Shown here piece after piece: positions 61,501-64,000 of a stretch of 64,000 bases of DNA. The notes beneath the pieces were generated by a model. The model was not told where the DNA came from and ran no database searches. It worked only from the letters and a program-made list of their open reading frames with translations. The position numbers and the translations under genes were made by a program. The stretch is from Pelodera strongyloides (taxonomy: Eukaryota > Nematoda > Chromadorea > Rhabditida > Rhabditidae): the NCBI GenBank assembly GCA_036852015.1, contig JAANDG010000189.1, forward strand, positions 1-64,000, given 5' to 3'. Within the stretch, counting starts at the first letter, position 1. Every line of letters begins with the position of its first letter.

Positions 61501-61800
61501 TAATCAAGAAACACAACAATGCACCACAAGCACGTATCGGGAAAACATAATCAAGAATCAGAACAATTCAGCTCTAGCACGTATCGGCATCATCAAGAAT
61601 CACATAAATGCACATCAAGCCCGAAGCTCGTATCGGCAAAAGCATGATCAAGCAGCACAAAAATGCAGCTCTAGCACGTATCGGTACCAACAAGGATAAC
61701 ACCAATGCACGTCACGCACCGAAGCACGTATCCGTACATAATCAACAATCAGAACAATGCAGCTCTAGCACGTATCGTCAAGAATCAAAACAATGAACAG
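61501..61800. repeat. minisatellite, unit about 48-50 bp, about six copies
   Basis: Copies share the core GCAGCTCTAGCACGTATCGG preceded by AATCAAGAATCAGAACAAT. Alternate copies carry a variant with CATCAAGCCCGAAGC in place of AGCTCTAGC, so a higher-order two-unit pattern is visible. Frames through it give repetitive peptides with no family resemblance. Confidence 0.8.
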
Positions 61801-63347
61801 CAAAGCTCAAATCCCCGGGGCGAATCCAGTAAAGCGATGTGAGACAACGCCAACCAACATGCGTCGCTAAGTGGCAACTTCCCGGTTAAACTTTATTCTG
61901 GGAAGTTGCACAAGCAGCGACTAAACACATTGTACGGCGGGCTTCGTGCGGCTCAACTCTGAAGCAGGAGTGGTGCCGTGGCGCTCCTCATCAGTCCAAT
62001 TAATACGCGAAGACCGGTAACCGCCCGTGTACTCGAGATGATCCCCTGGAACGATCCATTATGAAGAATGAAGTACGAAGTTGGGGTATACCAGGAAACA
62101 CCACTTAGGGTACGGTAATCTTCAGGATAACCAGTATAATAAAGAATCGCACAGTAGTAAGTTTTACTGTACATAACGGAGGTATGTGTAACTAACTGTA
62201 CTGGTGAAAACTGCATAGTGGCCTACACCATTACATACAATACGCTCTAACACTGCTAACAATCGGGGTAAGGACAGTATTCAGTGACAAAACCGTAAAA
62301 CAACCAACTTAGTCTTTTGTATAACATACTGCATCAGCAGCATGCATGCAACAACGAAAAATACATAGCCCAAGCATGGATGTGAGTTCACATGATAAGC
62401 ACAATGCATTTTCGTGACTGACACTTTAAAGACAGTCAGATTTTGGCCTGCAGTTAGCAGTAGGCAATAGGCCTCAAAAAATAATACACGTTTGAGCTTT
62501 TCTTTCAAGTTTCAAGTCAGACAAAACTTAAAAAAAAAATTAATCACACATACCTTTCACAGAAGTTCGGCCATCACAAAGTCGGAACATGATGTACAAT
62601 AACAAATCGTCGGCAACCGCATCAAATGTAGATCCACAGCGAAACTATCGGTAGTAGACTTCAGTCTTCGGTCACGTTCTCGAAAGAAGGCACCTCTCCT
62701 GAAATGTAATTAACATTCTCTACCGTCAAAGCACACATATCAAACTTTCCTGATGACCAAACTGCCTACTACCAAAGGTTCTCATAAAACATTCAAGGCT
62801 AATGCAAGATGTACAATAGGTATGTATAATAATAATTGGCCAACTTACCTGGCATAAGATAGAGGCTGTTAGTGTTCTTAATAACGAACGAGGTGAGGTG
62901 TAAACATTTCGTGGAGCAACTGTGTCGCGTAGAGACATTTCCGTTAAGGATGAGAAGCCAGTCGTAGACTAGTAGAACATTCGCCTGCCTGGCCGGGCAG
63001 CTGGCAGCACATACCTAAAAGTTTATGAGCAGTATGATGTCCAGATGCCCCCTCTAAGGGTCGGGGCAAAGAAAACGACGTATGCTTATTGTCACGTTAG
63101 AATAAATAACTTGCCATAGTTGAAACAAAATAATTCATAAATGGAGCTGGGAGTAAGACATTTCCCATGGGTACCAATTGCCGATACTAACCAAAATGAA
63201 CATTCTGTGATATTAATTGTTAGTCCAGTGTCCAGTGCAATGCTGTTCACTTTTAAAAATCCCTAGACTAGTTAGAGTCATTATCATACGTACACTTTCT
63301 CCCACGGTCTCACATTGCTCTCTATCACTACATGTTGAGCCAGCAAA
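61801..63347. other. noncoding, nothing recognised
   Basis: Only short minus- and plus-strand open frames without splice or family support were found. Confidence 0.4.
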
Positions 63348-63880
63348 GAGCTAGAACTCAGTTCACGGATCGCGTTGTGAAACAACACGCGGATTTCTCA
63401 GCGTTAGGGCAATATCAGAAGACTAGGGACACCCAACGCTCAGAGGCTAAACCGCCAATTGCGCTTCCGCCAAAAACCAAGCGGGCCCCATTTTCGGTTG
63501 AGGAAGTTTGATTGCGCGACTCTCCGACTTCGCTGGCGGCTGGGAATTTGTCCAGTAATTACACTAATCGTGTAATTCCCGGTGGGTTTCTACAGCCGTC
63601 GCCCAGTACCTAGTGCAAAGTGGACGGACCGCTCGCCGTCCACCAACTAGGCGCCTCCCTCCGGCATTTACATTCTGTGGCAGAAAACGCGCAGCCGGGG
63701 AATCGGGCAACCAAACCTCCTCAACCGAAAATGGGGCCTCAACCTGACTTTCGGAGAAAGTGCATTCGGAAGGTCTAAACCTTAGAATGTCGACTATCCC
63801 TAGTCGTCTGATATCGACCATAACACCGAGAAACCCGGGTGCTGTTTCACAACCGCTACCCGAGAACTGAGCTCTAGCTC
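63348..63880. mobile_element. large inverted-repeat element, about 533 bp
   Basis: The ends GAGCTAGAACTCAGTTC and GAACTGAGCTCTAGCTC are inverted repeats. Imperfect complementarity continues inward for well over 100 bp (TTGTGAAACA, TTTCTC, GATATCAG/CTGATATC). A second, separate pair (CCCCATTTTCGGTTGAGGA at 63486 against its complement near 63716) lies inside. The minus strand has an 85-codon open frame (63821-63564) covering the right half. The left half preserves an eroded version of the same peptide (APFSVEEV), so a coding fragment may once have been present in both arms. Confidence 0.65.
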
Positions 63881-64000
63881 CGTGCTAACCCAAGACTCTC
63901 GTCCTTCCTTACCCTGTTTCCCCATTTCTCTCCCCTACCTCGCACATACTTGTCCCTCCCCTCTCTCTCTCTCTTATCAATTTCCATAGCCCCAGCCCCT
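63881..64000. other. pyrimidine-rich window end
   Basis: CT-rich sequence; nothing recognised. Confidence 0.4.

Noticed and set aside
63564..63821. 85-codon minus-strand frame as a real gene
   Set aside because: It lies within an inverted-repeat element and has no splice or family support; reported as part of the element instead.

Overview
This is a eukaryotic window of intron-rich genes, and the evidence points to a nematode. Every coding region is split into many short exons bounded by GT/AG, with TTTCAG- or TTTTAG-type acceptors. Two start codons lie one base after a strong acceptor and a third gene has a short 5' leader behind one, as expected for spliced-leader trans-splicing. The gene content also fits: an MSP-domain protein, a secreted C-type-lectin-like protein and a long C2H2 protein. 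A diplogastrid is possible, but nothing here proves it. All gene models were built by hand from reading frame, splice phase and family resemblance.

Layout. 1-8730 holds no gene I can support, but has TTAA-flanked foldback elements (1314-1484, 2574-2744, 6695-6881) and a tRNA-derived SINE-like element (5725-6070). 8733-23601 (+) is one very exon-rich gene (about 48 exons, about 1,700 aa) with about 24 C2H2 zinc fingers. It contains three consecutive optional-looking exons (19145-19946), all phase 2-2 and sharing a motif. 25860-27832 (-) is a secreted CTLD gene whose last intron carries a foldback insertion flanked by a duplicated piece of the last exon. 29623-31347 (-) is a five-exon gene for a 114-aa unrecognised coiled-coil-like protein. 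32470-32896 (-) is a decayed partial second copy of the CTLD gene. Its upstream flank was split by a roughly 0.33-kb insertion for which the first copy supplies the empty site. 33900-37800 is repeat-rich noncoding DNA.

37882-56091 (+) is the clearest gene: an ESRP/fusilli-type (C. elegans SYM-2-like) splicing regulator with three well-conserved RRMs, a degenerate fourth, and a 6.2-kb intron inside RRM-containing coding sequence. 58367-60025 (+) encodes a 238-aa MSP-domain protein with an acidic then lysine-rich tail. 60100-64000 is noncoding, with a minisatellite (61501-61800) and a large inverted-repeat element (63348-63880).

Functionally the genes are not an obvious pathway: a probable nuclear DNA- or RNA-binding zinc-finger protein, an extracellular lectin-like protein, a nuclear splicing factor and a cytoplasmic/cytoskeletal-type MSP protein. 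The most unusual observations are the tandem symmetric exons in the zinc-finger gene, the duplicated CTLD locus with datable insertions, and two foldback families that share the same TTAA-AGCGAA end.
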